A stretch of 64,000 nucleotides of DNA from Bactericera cockerelli (taxonomy: Eukaryota; Arthropoda; Insecta; Hemiptera; Triozidae): assembly GCA_024516035.1 (NCBI GenBank), contig CM044962.1, forward strand, positions 1,588,864 to 1,652,863, read 5' to 3'. Of the stretch, positions 1-10,194 are shown one piece after another; the stretch's first letter is position 1, and the number at the start of each line of letters is the position of its first letter. Position numbers and translations under genes: made by a program. The notes beneath the pieces were generated by a model. It was given only the letters and a program-made list of their open reading frames with translations, was not told the DNA's origin and made no database searches.

Positions 1-276
1 TGTCAATACCTCAGCCTCATTCGTCAGATAAATTTTAATCGAGTCATTGCTTTTTCCAGCAAAAACCATTTTCTGGTCCCCCACGATGTCCCCAATGGCG
101 CAGAGATACTGCTCCATTGTAATGGACGAGTCAAAGGGGAGAGAAAACCCACAAGAATCAGACAAGTACAAGTTGTCAATTTTAGGAACATGAGTAGGAG
201 CAGGGTATTTACTGTAACCTGGTCTGGGTACATAGGAAACCCGAGAGTTACTTTTAAATAAATCAGAGTATTGCAT
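1..276 (-). CDS. Non-LTR retrotransposon ORF1-like fragment, runs off left edge
   Basis: An open frame of 92 codons begins at the ATG ending at 276 and is still open at base 1. The middle reads MEQYLCAIGDIVGD, then a short basic and asparagine-rich stretch, then IKIYLTNEAEVL. This alternation resembles the N-terminal nucleic-acid-binding region that starts ORF1 proteins of insect Jockey-type retrotransposons. That comparison is from memory of the family, not from a search. No zinc knuckle is visible because the window ends first. The sequence upstream (277-985) is AT-rich and could be the element's 5' leader. A host exon is possible but less likely, since no splice signal was evident. Confidence 0.45.
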   Translation of the reverse strand, partial: MQYSDLFKSNSRVSYVPRPGYSKYPAPTHVPKIDNLYLSDSCGFSLPFDSSITMEQYLCAIGDIVGDQKMVFAGKSNDSIKIYLTNEAEVLT

Positions 277-985
277 TATAGGAATTATGATTGAGTGAAA
301 TAAACACAAAGAAAATATGAGGTACACTCGTTAGGATTGACGCACAATAATGTCAATTATAAAAACACGCAAAAATTGAAAACCATGTTTGAAGGTGTTC
401 CAATCAGCTGGTAAATAAACAAAAACAAAAACAGTAAACAAACTACAGAAAATGAAAAGCAAGGAAAGTTCTTACCGTCTCAGCTACGGGGCTTACAGCA
501 CTAAACTTACGGACGCGTTGCCATTGCAACGATAACCTTGGAAAATAACAAACTCATAATTTGCACAAGAATAGGCCACAGAAATGAAAACTGAGAAAAA
601 TGAAAAATTACTGATAAAGATCATTATAATTAGAACAATGGGAAATCACAACTATGGAATTTGGCGAAAATACAACGTTATAATTTATGATACGAGTTGT
701 ATGCTAAAATTATAAGCTCATTTTCGTTAGGGTTAGGATAGCACAGAACAACAACGATTCACTTCCATAAAAAGTAGATTTTCAGGTATAGGTATGACCA
801 AAATGATAAAAAGTAAGAAAGGACGTAAGGAAATGTTTTTTTAATAGCAAATTATGATTTAACTCACAAAAATACACTAGTGAGCAAAACTGAAAATAAG
901 GAAAACATTGTTTCTTGAAAAATATTCATAATAACCGGGAGCACTGAAAAATCGACCGGACGCGGAAAACTATCGACGAGGAAAA
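277..985. other. AT-rich spacer, no gene seen
   Basis: No convincing coding frame, RNA gene or repeat boundary was seen. A short GC-richer patch near 490-540 includes a small self-complementary stretch (GTTGC/GCAAC). The region may be 5' leader of the retroelement fragment to its left. Confidence 0.4.
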
Positions 986-2070
986 TCGCTTTTCCAATTT
1001 TTCGATTCCTATTTTGTAGAAGTTTTTGTCTTTTGCCTCAAAATAGGCTTCAGTGGCGACTATGACCTCATCATCGGATCGAATTTTTTAAGTGGGATGT
1101 GGGAGCAATTAAAATCGCAAATCCATCAATTTTGCCATCGTTTTCATTGACTTGTGGATTGGAGCGTTGTCTAGGTGAAAGAGTGGTTTTTTCCTCGCCA
1201 TGTGGGGCCTTTTCTGTTTGATAGCGTCATTCAACCGATCCAATAAGGCAGTGTAATAGTCACTGTTTATCTTCTGACCTTTTGGAAGAAAGTCAATCAG
1301 CAAAAGTCCATTTGTGTCCCAAAATATTGAAGCCATATCCTTCCCAGCTGATTCTTGTGTCTTTGGACGCTTTGGTCGGGTATCGCCCTCTCCTGTCCAT
1401 TCGGCTGACGCTCTTTTCGATTCCGGAGTATAGTGGTGTATCCACGTCTCATCCATCGTTATATATCGGCGGAAAAAATCCTTTCTGTCTCTGTTAAACA
1501 GCTCCAAACAATGCTCAGAATCATCAATACGTTGTTGTTTTTGGTCAACTGTCAGTAAACGCGGCACCCACTTGGACAAAAGCTTCTGCATACCCAATTC
1601 TTCATGTAAAATTTTAAATACAGTAACTTTTGAAATCTGTAGAGTGTCAGCTATTTTCAGCACTTTTTGAGTGTTTTCTGGTGTAGCCACCTCAATAGGA
1701 CGTCCTGAGCGGTCTTTGTCTTCGGTGGATGTTCTACCACTTTTAAATTCTCTCTACCACCAACAAATTGTTCCTTTTGATGGACAATCATTTGGATAAC
1801 ACTTTATTAACCATTTTTGAGCTTCCACAGTATTTTTACCCATCAAAAAACAATGTTTGATCAAGACGCGAAACTCGTTTTTATCCATATTTTAAAAGTT
1901 AACAATAGAAGCTTCACTAAATTTGTAATAGCTTAACGAAAAATAATTTTTAAGGCACAAAATCACAACACATGACTGATGACCGTTAGTACTAAAAGTT
2001 TTCAAAACAAACAGCGCGCTAGTGGCGCGCTCTATTACCTAGTTCGACAACTTAATGACCCATGTAGTAC
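986..2070 (-). pseudogene. Mariner transposase, broken (internal stop, catalytic-region deletion)
   Basis: Transposase of the Tc1/mariner family, which cuts and pastes DNA at TA sites. The frame starts at an ATG at 1888 and reads through a helix-turn-helix-like N-terminus. An in-frame TAG sits at 1754-1756, at the WYREF-type position. It stays in the same frame through residues TPENTQKVLKI, MDETWIHHYTPES (first catalytic Asp) and HLDNAPIHKS (second Asp). It then meets a stop at 1109-1111. Homology resumes in the same frame at about 1070-986 (SDDEVIVATEAYFEAKDKNFY), but the segment that normally holds the third catalytic Asp (SPDLAPSD region) is missing. A mariner-like terminal sequence (GGGTCATTAAGTTGTCGAAC) is visible at about 2040-2069. 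No matching right terminus was found. The copy cannot be functional. Confidence 0.9.
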
Positions 2071-2253
2071 ATTATGTTATTTGTGTATCTGCATGTAATT
2101 TTTTAATTTCAATTTGTTTTATTTTATTTATCTGACATGTAAAATCTTGCATTTTACTTATTGACATTTTATATTTTTTATGTACATATTTTGACACTGC
2201 AGCATGCTGCAATTTACTTTATTCAATTTACTTCATTCCCATGTTTCCATATT

Positions 2254-2640
2254 ACTTCCGAGAAATTTCTAATATTAGAAATCGGAAGTATTGTGTTCGT
2301 TATTGTAAAAAAAAAATATTTTTTTGCTCCGATTTCAATTCTTTTCATATTTCTGGCCGTTTCATAATCTCCTGAGCAAATTTGTTTTTGTGTCCGTCTG
2401 TCGGTCTGTTAAAAGTATTCCTTGTAACGCGCAAATCTCGGAAACCGCTCGACGGATTTTGATCAAATTTTGCACACATACATATAGGAGACGTTCTGTA
2501 GATATTAAAGTTATCAAATTCGTACTAGCGGTTCTGGGTGAAACAGACCATGCGCCTGACCACTAACTTTTTACTTAAACGCTTATATCTCGTGAACGGA
2601 TTTTGATGAAATTTTGTATGTATATGTATATTATTGTTTT
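2254..2640 (+). repeat. Palindrome-tipped interspersed repeat (family P1)
   Basis: The copy opens with a 36-bp near-perfect palindrome (2254-2289, ACTTCCGAG...CGGAAGT) followed by TATTGTGTTCGTT and an A-run. The body contains a CCGTCTGTCGGTCTGT motif and two diverged copies of a unit holding GGATTTTGATNAAATTTTG. The same 36 bp recurs exactly at 30765-30800. Related heads lie at 30837-30873 and about 37678, and body fragments at about 45485-45515 and 61150-61300. It looks like a short mobile repeat. Its class is not identified. Confidence 0.6.
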
Positions 2641-3084
2641 ACATAGGCTATATATATTTATTTTTTAATGCATTATAATTTAACTCTGATATTTAAGAAA
2701 ATCTGAAATTTTGTACGAGAAAGTCAAAAGACCACAACTTGCCGATACAGAATTTTCTGTACAATCTAGAATGTAGGAAAAACGGTATTCTACCATATAA
2801 AATAAATTTGAAGAAAATCGGTTCAGTCGTTTTGGAGATACACGTAATTTTGTATAAAATCTCAAAATTGGCACGTGTTTACAATGTGAAACAACCACAA
2901 GGAAGTATTGTGTCCATAATTGGCAGTGTTTTTTTTGTTGTTTTTCGACTAATTTCTTTTTTCCTGTGATACTTTTAGATCTTATAATTTTGATAAATAC
3001 CTATTTTTAATTTTGCTTTTATTTTGCTTGGCCCGTAAATATACACCTGTTTAACAGGTATTATTATTATAATATATGTCCTAA

Positions 3085-3290
3085 CTAAAGGGCGGGGTTA
3101 TTGCCTCTGGCAATCTCTTCCACCCAACCCTTATGACGTAATATCTTGGGGTTTCTGCTGGAATAATAGGACTTTAATAGTCCGAATCGAGCAGTATAAT
3201 TAAGATGATAATTATTATTAGATATTATGAAGAGCATGAACTTTGTCTCCGGACATACCAATCTTGACTCTTGCATGAGGGGATATTTCT
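3085..3290 (+). repeat. SINE-type fragments
   Basis: Two pieces are seen. One is GGGCGGGGTTATTGCC followed by AATCTCTTCCACCCAACCC, which recurs reversed at about 22625, 32285, 43711, 45608 and 49035. The other is a tail motif CTGCTGGAATAATAGGACTT with TCGAGCAGTATAATTAAG, shared with the tRNA-derived SINE copies at 31262-31450 and 45125-45325. Confidence 0.5.
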
Positions 3291-3602
3291 CGAGATAAAC
3301 TACAGATTAAAATAACAACTTTAGCATTCTGACTTCCCTTGCGAGGAGCATCAGAATCGACACATGGCCTAAAATTTACTACGTTAAATTCCATATTTGT
3401 GCTTCATTAGAAATTTATTATTCCAATAATATTTATTTTATGAAATATTTCGAGAAAAATTATTATTTTATGAATCATTTTCAGTGTAAACACGTGTAAT
3501 TTCGCACACTTATGTTTGAGAGGGACCTAAGGGACTAAAATTGATACAGCTTTGGGGATTTTGGAGACGAGATGGCTTGTAGTTATGCCAACTTGTCAGT
3601 GA

Positions 3603-3604
3603 TG

Positions 3605-3644
<40 letters not shown>

Positions 3645-3775
3645 AAGAGAAAGAGAGAGAGAGAGAGAAAGAAAGAGAGGGAGAGAGAATGAGAATGTGT
3701 GAGAGAGAGAAAGAGAAAGTTGAAGAGAGAGAGGGAGAGAGAATGAGAATGTGAGAGAGAAAAGAAAAAGAGAGA
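3603..3775. repeat. GA-rich microsatellite
   Basis: Imperfect (GA)n/(GAAA)n tract with a partly duplicated GAGAATGAGAATGTG segment. Frames through it are compositional artefacts. Confidence 0.9.
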
Positions 3776-4026
3776 TGGAAAACCAGTAGCTAGAGAGGCT
3801 GTGAAAACATATCTATCCACCTAGAGTAAGTAAACACGAAGGAAAGAAATTCAGAGAATTTCAAGAATCTGTTTCCTCCCTGCTTTGTCAATACAATAAT
3901 AATAATAATGCTTTTAGTCGGTCATTTCATCCTGCATGAAATGTGAGTTCTCTTTTCAACAAGGAAAATAGAGAGAGAGAAAAAAAAACTGAAGGTAAAT
4001 ATTTTCTATAAAGAATATTTTGTTGG

Positions 4027-4027
<1 letters not shown>

Positions 4028-4066
<39 letters not shown>

Positions 4067-4262
4067 GGGGGGTTTAACTTTTCTTTCAAATGAATGGCCA
4101 TATCACACGACGGAGGTTTTACCTTCCATCCGCTGGAAATTCACAAACCAGATACTCAAATTAACCTCACCCAGCCTGAGTGGATCCGGAGTGTCTGCAT
4201 CACGAAGTCTTCACCTCGCTGGACGTTGCTTCACTTTGGTGATCCGAATAGCCAGCTCGAAG
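4028..4262 (-). repeat. 5S-rRNA-derived SINE (SINE3 type), with poly(A)
   Basis: Read on the minus strand it has a 5S-like head (AGTGAAGCAACGTCCAGCGA), a body ending in AACCTCACCCAGCC-type tail sequence, and a long terminal A-run (the T-run at 4030-4062). 5S rRNA carries internal polymerase III promoter boxes, which explains how such a head can drive transcription. Other copies lie at 21838, 30193, 31618, 38755, 44385 and 59388. Confidence 0.7.
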
Positions 4263-4342
4263 AAAAAGAAAATACATCAGTCTTGTGGTAACTACTTTCG
4301 TGGTAATTCTCAAACTACTGGTATTTTCTTTATAATAATAAA

Positions 4343-4435
4343 AATAACACTCTTTTGTGGAAGGGAACCAAAAGGCGAGGTTAATGCTCAAAGCATTTTC
4401 TACTACCTAACCCTCAGAGTCTTATTGGAATAAAT
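4343..4435 (-). repeat. SINE family 4 tail fragment
   Basis: Carries the CTCTTTNGTGGAAGG ... GGCGAGGTTAATGCTCAAAGCATTTTCTACTACCTAACCCTCAGAGTCTTATT arrangement shared with the fuller copies at 36318-36530 and 61553-61756. The tRNA-like head is absent. Confidence 0.55.
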
Positions 4436-4544
4436 GTGTCCATAATAAATTATTTACATAAACACCACACACAGGACACGGAAGGAGCCCAAATTGCTTC
4501 TGGGCGTCCACAGAGGTTAATACCCCCATCAATCCTTCCACCAC

Positions 4545-4693
4545 CATGACACAATTTTCTTTTTACTCTGATAATGCCGCCACTGGTCGTTACTCATTTT
4601 ACGTAACTACTCATTTTTCCTCACGAGGTATGAGTGGACCCCGAACATCACCATGCGTGCAATGTCTAGCTAACTCACTCTGTCACGGTGACT
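4545..4693 (-). repeat. SINE family 5, partial
   Basis: Contains the GGTATGAGTGGACCCC core and, on the minus strand, a CACCGTGACAGAGTGAGTTAGC head like the copy at 59845-60022. The B-box segment is deleted here. Confidence 0.55.
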
Positions 4694-5104
4694 ACTATGT
4701 AAGTGCATTTCCTTTGAGACCCGACGCTCCAATGAGATGGGTACAGTAGAAGTGGAAGTCAACTCCCTATATCCCATATCACTAGAATCGCTAGAGAGAA
4801 TGCAAATTTTGAGCACAAATTGGAGACGCTTTTGAAGAAATAGAAAATAATACAATTTGAAAAGCTGCTTTTTGAAGAAAAAAAAAGGAGAAAAAAAAAA
4901 AGACAAGGTTGAAAACAAGCCGTGAGGAGAAATCCTTAATCTGTGATCAGCTGATGCGAGATTGGGGGAGATTAAGTACAGAAAAACGCTTGCATACGAG
5001 TCTGCAACCATTTCGACATTTTCATCTTTACTATTCAAGGTCCAAAACCCAACTGACCAAATTTCGTATTGTGCGCATGACACACACTTTCCCTCTTCTC
5101 TTAG

Positions 5105-5265
5105 GGTTGCAATATCGAAACGAAAATATCGATATTAGGTATATCGATAATATCGAAACCATAATATCGATATCCGATATTAGAAGACTTCTCTCCCTTT
5201 ACAATTCGATATTTCGTTACATAATATCGTTACATAATATCGTTACATAATTTCGTCACATAATT
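5105..5265. repeat. Cluster of ATATCGAT/CGATA motifs
   Basis: About a dozen close-set ATATCG/CGATA words, many in palindromic ATATCGATAT form, followed by three CGTTACATAATAT repeats. Known insect DNA-binding factors recognise CGATA-type words (BEAF-32, DREF). Here only the motif cluster itself is observed, not a function. Confidence 0.4.
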
Positions 5266-5449
5266 TTGGTTATGTGCCAGAGCAAAGACATGAAAATGTC
5301 AAAATAAAACTACAAAAGACATCATTAACATCAGATCAAGGATGAACGCTGACGAAACTAACAAGAATATCGTATGACATAATTATTTATGTAATACATC
5401 AGGGCTTTTATTTTCTAGTTTACTCGTACTTGGCGAGAACAATAATAAT

Positions 5450-6010
5450 AATAATAACACTCTTTAGTGGAAGGCTACCACCAGGCGAACTCTATTTAGA
5501 ACTATTGTGACCAGTTGATTCTAATTCCGATGTGCGTCCTGATTTGAAGTAGTCAGGACGGGGATTTTCTCCGTAAAATGAGACAAAAAATTACGAGTAT
5601 AATAATAATACTCTTTAGTGGAAAGTAGCCACCAGGCGAGGTTAATGCTCAGAGTATTATATTTCTAGTATTAGTAAGTGCTCGTAATTAGCTAGAACAA
5701 CATTCCATAGGATCTTTTTATTTTTCCAGGCATTGAGGGTCATTTGGTTCGAATCCTATCGAACGTATGAACTTTTCCTCATTTGTTTGAGTTTAACAAT
5801 ATAATAATAAGACTCTGAGGATTAAGTGGTAGAAAATATTTTAAGCATTGACTTCGCCTGGTATTTTTTTTTTTTAACAACATTTCCATTTATTTGACAA
5901 AGATAAATTATTAAAATAAAAAATAATAGGGAGGTATACCCGTCTTCAAAGTTAAAAACTGTGAAGAAGACGGGGATAAATTACCTTCCACTAAAGAGCA
6001 TTATTGTTAT
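5450..6010. repeat. SINE family 4 and family 2 fragments in both orientations
   Basis: Family 4 tail pieces (ACTCTTTAGTGGAAGG with CCACCAGGCGA) occur at 5455-5490 and 5605-5670 on the minus strand. A longer plus-strand piece at 5740-5860 contains GGTTCGAATCC, AAGACTCTGAGGATTAAGTGG and GCCTGGTA. A piece with CTATTGTGACCAGTTGATTCTAAT at 5505-5590 belongs to family 2. They look like stacked, broken insertions. Confidence 0.5.
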
Positions 6011-6689
6011 TAGATGTGTATGACATGTTATTTACATGTATATATAATTTTATATGGATATATAATTCGAAAATATAGAAAATGTCTGAAAGGGATTTGA
6101 GAAGGAACTACATATTGGTACGTTTCCAGGAACAATGAGCCCTGCCTCGCTGCTTCGAGGTTTAAGTTAGCATGCTTAAAGCATACTTAAGTGGAGTCTA
6201 CATAATTAGAACGTAAGTGCATTCTACATGCTTGAACACAATTTTACGGTACACTAAGCCCTAAAGCATGCCTTTGCTGAGTTCTCTATTAATTGACAAA
6301 ATGTAATGTGTCAGACATTCTGTACGTCTGTAAGATCTTTCTACTATAAGGGTTAATTAAGTGGCAGAGAATGCCTAAGGCATTAACTTCGCCCCGGATT
6401 ACAAATCAATTGTAATTAAAAATTAATGATGTTCTTTATTTTGTTGTACATATTTCTAAGTTTTTTAAAAAAAAAATATTGTTATTAATTTGTTGTTGTT
6501 TTGTAAAAACAATAAAGCGTAAAAAATAAAAAAATAAACAAACAAAGAAATGAGGGTAAATGTCTTTATAATACTCTGCCAGATACATAATATTATTATA
6601 CAACTGGGACAACTTCAAGACCAAGACCAGTGATCTCTTGCTGGGAATATCGCCATACACCAAAGATGAATACTATCATCATTGGAGAC

Positions 6690-6691
6690 AG

Positions 6692-6722
<31 letters not shown>

Positions 6723-7400
6723 AACAGAGAAAAAGATAGAGAATTGAATTGAATAAAATGCTTGTTTATTTTTAATAATTAAATTACAATAAAACATCTC
6801 CTAAGCTAATTCTAACTTATAATGGAGATTTGCTCCTCTCTTGTTAATGCCTAACTAACTTAAACTAATTTGTACTTAAAATTGGTATGATTAAAGTTGT
6901 TTTGAATACATACATAGTTTCATATCAATAGAAAATCTGTTTTGGATGGAGTATTTTGCCGCAGTAGATATTAGTAATGCCACAAGGTAAAGTAGATTAA
7001 AGCCAAAATCGACATTTCATAATAAAGGTAATATATGAACATAATTAATAGGTAGGTATGTAAAATATAAGAGATAATAAAGTATCAAAATCTATAAATA
7101 TAGACAGTACCCATTCCAAAATGAGGAAAAATAAAGATAAATTACACATTATAAGTACAATAAGTAATAGATGTTCAATTAGTTCATATAGGTACATTCA
7201 ATATATGTAGTTACATATAATATTATAGTTTTTCTTTGTAGTAGTCACTGTGGCAGAGCGAGTCAGCGCGCCAGGCACCGCACACACGGCGAGAAAAGGA
7301 GAGAAAGAGAGAGAGAGAGAGAGAGAAAAAAGAGAGGAGAGAGAGAAAGAAAGAGAGAAAGGGAAGAGAGAGAGAGAGAGAGAGAGATAGAAAACATATC
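6690..7400. other. Spacer with two GA microsatellites
   Basis: GA tracts at about 6697-6740 and 7301-7388 flank AT-rich sequence without a gene. At 7248-7300 there is a plus-strand copy of the SINE family 5 head (GTGGCAGAGCGAGTCAGCGC), broken before its B box by the GA tract. Confidence 0.5.
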
Positions 7401-7409
7401 TATGACCAA

Positions 7410-7640
7410 ACATTGTGATTTTGAGATGCTGATTACAAATTTTACATTGATTCTTTGCTAACTGTTACCGTTAAGTCACCAGTGGCGGATTTACGAGTGA
7501 TAGGGAAAGTATTGTAGTGTCACATCAGATTTTCTTATATTTTAAATATTGTACATTGTCATTGTTCAATATTGTCACTGTATAATTGTATATTGTTTTA
7601 CCATAAATATTACTTTGTCCTGCTAAAGATGATTAGCTTA
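7410..7640 (+). repeat. Right-end fragment of repeat family P2
   Basis: Matches the distal part of the fuller copy at 26970-27625: a GTGCTGATTACNAATTT segment, CTGTTACCGTTNAGTCACCAGTGGCGGA, then GGGAAAGTATTGT and CACATCAGATTTT. The palindrome-tipped front end is absent. Confidence 0.5.
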
Positions 7641-8074
7641 CCTAATAATAATGAATAAAAATGATATTCTATTTTTTTTTTTTATTATTGTATTTTATGG
7701 TATTGTTGTATTGACTATTGGAATGCTCTCTTTGAAAAACCACCACCAAATAAACTATATTCTCTTATTTTTTTAAAAAAATTAACAAGAATTGACGGGA
7801 TGTGTTTCCCATTTTTTATTCTTATTCTTATTCACATATCCAGGCTCGAGTGTATCAAAATTGGAGCATGACTATTCGACTATAAACCTATCATGTCCTC
7901 TCACAACATTGTCAGTCTTCAAGATAGGAGAAATAAGCAAGATTTTTTCCTTTTCTTGGTATAAACTTTTGCATAATTCTCTCGATTTTCCTGAGCTCCT
8001 TGCAAAACTAACTCACCTTATTTTTAAACTAAAATCAAACCGTTGTAATATATAGGAGAATTTTCACCTATGCA

Positions 8075-8411
8075 AAGGCTACAAACTATAGGCAATAGAG
8101 CCAGCGATATAGGAATTGATATTTTCAATATAACTCATGTTGAAATAGATAGGTTTATTTTTAGTTAAGTATTAATTTAGTTTATAGTTTAAGTATAGGT
8201 CCGCGTGTTATAAAAATGGATTCGCATTCCGTAAATTATGAAAAAAAGGCTACAAACTATAGGCAATAGAGTCGGCGATGTAGGAATTGATATTTTTAAT
8301 ATAACTCCCGTTGAAATATTAGATAGGTTTATTTTTAGGTAAGTAATAATTTAGTTTATAGTTTAAGTAGGTCCGCGTGTCATAAAAATGGATTCGCATT
8401 CCGTAAATATT
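8075..8411 (+). repeat. Tandem duplication, about 170-bp unit
   Basis: Two adjacent copies share AAGGCTACAAACTATAGGCAATAGAG at the start and GGATTCGCATTCCGTAAAT at the end. They differ at scattered positions and by short indels. Confidence 0.8.
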
Positions 8412-8438
8412 GAAAAAAATTTCATAATTTTTTTTTAA

Positions 8439-8588
8439 CACTTAGACGACCGGCATGGTTTTTCGTGAATTCTCTTGTGGGACCGGCGATAATACGGCTC
8501 TCCGACTACGTGTACCACCGGTGTTACACCCGGTCCATTCCGTACGAACATGCGTGTACCACCGGTGGTACACCCGGTCGTCTACCTG
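8439..8588. mobile_element. piggyBac-like MITE with TTAA duplication
   Basis: A 150-bp element is flanked on both sides by TTAA (8435-8438 and 8589-8592), the target duplication characteristic of piggyBac transposons. The inverted ends read CACTTAGACGACCGG and CAGGTAGACGACCGG. The inside holds two copies of GTGTACCACCGGTG followed by TACACCCGGTC, one nearly palindromic. It has no coding capacity, so it would depend on a transposase elsewhere. It ends 20 bp from the splice donor of CHSY exon 4. Confidence 0.75.
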
Positions 8589-8608
8589 TTAATAAATCAG
8601 GGGCGTAC

Positions 8609-8826
8609 CTCGTAGGACCAGGTGCAGGGGATGCCCGCGAACTTCTGGACGCAGCGGCCCAGCTCCACGTCCTCGTGGGTGGTGTACAGGTTCCTGAGGC
8701 AGTGGCGGATGTGGGGCGCCACCAGGGCGAGCGTCGCCCGGGACAGCAGCACCCCCGGGCCCCCCATGCAGAAGTTCTCGTCGTACTCCAGACTCAGCAG
8801 GCCGAACTCTTCCTGGTTGCCGCGCC
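8609..8826 (-). CDS. CHSY1: Chondroitin sulfate synthase, exon 4 (GT31 domain, continued)
   Basis: The exon encodes the second half of the N-terminal beta-1,3-glycosyltransferase (GT31) domain. This domain adds glucuronic acid while the enzyme polymerises chondroitin in the Golgi. Recognisable residues are ENFCMGGPGV (acceptor/Mn region), PHIRHCLRNLYTTHEDVE and GRCVQKFAGIPCTWSYE, all strongly like animal CHSY1. The acceptor is a C-run ending in CAG at 8827-8828 and the donor is GTACGC at 8608. It starts with two bases completing the codon left by exon 3 and ends on a codon boundary. A TTAA-flanked MITE lies 20 bp past the donor. Partial copies of this exon's 5' end with its acceptor lie at 8976-9020 and 9062-9110. 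The next exon would be left of the window or in 1-8600, where none was recognised. Confidence 0.93.
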
Positions 8827-8827
8827 C

Positions 8828-9230
8828 TGGGGGGGGAGGGGGGGGCAAGGGGGGGGGGGTGAGTAATTATTATTAGGTATCTCATTATTAGGTATCTACG
8901 TCGGTTGGGTGGAAGAGCTCATTCATGAGAACCCTGCCACCTGCCTGGGGTGTTAGTAATTATTATTAGGTATCTCAGACTCAGGAGCCCGAACTCTTCC
9001 TGGTTGCCGCGCCCTGGGGGTAGAGGGGGGGGGGGGTGTTAGTAGTTATTATTAGGTATCTCAGACTCATGCAGGAGCCCGAACTCTTCCTGGTTGCCTC
9101 GCCCTGGGGGAGGGGGGGGGGAGGTTAGGGGGGAGTCCTGGGGGGCAGGGGGGGGGGGCGTTAGGGTGGCGGGGGTGTGAGTAATTATTAGGTATCTCAT
9201 AATAGATGTTCTCTCTATTAGGTATCTCTC
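8828..9230. repeat. G-run minisatellite with duplicated exon edge
   Basis: Long G-tracts on the plus strand (C-tracts in the CHSY transcript) alternate with GTGAGTAATTATTATTAGGTATCT-like units. Two copies of the first 45 or so bases of exon 4 together with its acceptor are embedded at 8976-9020 and 9062-9110. Four or more runs of at least five G in short range meet the usual pattern for G-quadruplex formation. Confidence 0.8.
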
Positions 9231-9341
9231 AGAACAGATGTTCTCTCACACGCTCTTACGTGTTCACAGAGTGTTGAGAGTGTCAGAAGCCCGGAGGCAA
9301 TTCCATCTCTTTGACTTATTCTTAAACCCATCTTATACGTT

Positions 9342-9600
9342 TTTCTCTCTCTCTCTCTCTCTTTATATCCATCCCTCCCTCTTCCTCTCTCTATCTCTTT
9401 GTATTTCTTCTTCCTATTTCTCTCTCTCTTTATATCTATCCCTCCATCCCTCTCTCTCTATTTATCTATCTATCTTTATTTCTCTCTCTCTCTCTCCCTA
9501 CATATCTCTCTCTCTCTCCCTACATATCTCTCTCTCTCTGTCTTTCATTTTTTCCTCTCTCTCTCTCTCTGTCTGTCTCTCTCTCTCTCTCTCTCTCCTC
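9342..9600. repeat. CT-rich microsatellite
   Basis: Long imperfect (CT)n tract with TCTCTCCCTACATAT sub-repeats. Open frames through it are low-complexity artefacts. Confidence 0.9.
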
Positions 9601-9867
9601 TTCCTCATAATATCTACTCAGAGGTAGAAAACTTTCTTCTCTTTTCTCTTCTCTAACTATACATATAGATCTGTCAACAAAGCTTCTGCCTTCTTGTGTG
9701 CAGCATGTTAGGGTGGCTGTACCAAGTATGTACGAGTATATGTTTTCCATTACCTTACACTCTGCCGCGCTGTCTCTTTCTTTGTATAAGGCGTTCTTCA
9801 CACCTCGGCCCAGGTGTTTGATATTATTGTTATTATTATTAAACACTTTATTAGATTGAAAGACATA

Positions 9868-10155
9868 CTACTGTGTCAAATAAGTAGTGGGACTGCATCT
9901 ATGTAAACGCGCTCTTATATATTTTGATGTCTTTTCTTTTTTTAGAGGGTTGGCAACACTGTTTTCAATCTGTAACTGAATTTTTGGCGTGTTGTAACGG
10001 TTTTTTCCGCTTACAATCGTCAATCACGTGTTGCAACTTTCGAAGTCAAAACCGTTTCACGATTTTTTTCTTTTGCAAAAATGGACAAAACTGTTGAACA
10101 ACGCGCATTTTTGAAATTTGGTGTTTTAAACGGAATTACTTGTTCTAATTATACC
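9868..10155 (+). pseudogene. Mariner 5' end fragment
   Basis: It begins with a mariner-like terminus (TGTGTCAAATAAGTAGTGGG, from 9872) and a leader. An ATG at 10081 opens MDKTVEQRAFLKFGVLNG, the typical start of a mariner transposase N-terminus. The frame stops after about 25 codons, where a different repeat begins. Only the first end of the element remains. It is a different mariner lineage from the copy at 986-2070. Confidence 0.6.
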
Positions 10156-10194
10156 TCTTAAAACAAAAAACAAAAAATGAGTGTTTCTTTTTTA

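Noticed and set aside
3572..3820. Frames of RERERE or SLSLSL type, also at 9238-9656, 24604-24800 and 37991-38446
   Set aside because: Low-complexity translations of GA/CT microsatellites.
7792..8055. An 87-residue plus-strand frame
   Set aside because: No motif recognised, AT-rich composition, and no splice or promoter signal. Not supported as a gene.
1..8600. The next CHSY exon (expected to continue after WSYE)
   Set aside because: No conserved CHSY sequence was found on the minus strand here. The exon is probably beyond the left edge.
8465..8885. Several overlapping frames in the GC-rich block
   Set aside because: They are other-frame shadows of CHSY exon 4. Only the minus-strand frame with GT31 motifs and consistent splice phases is real.
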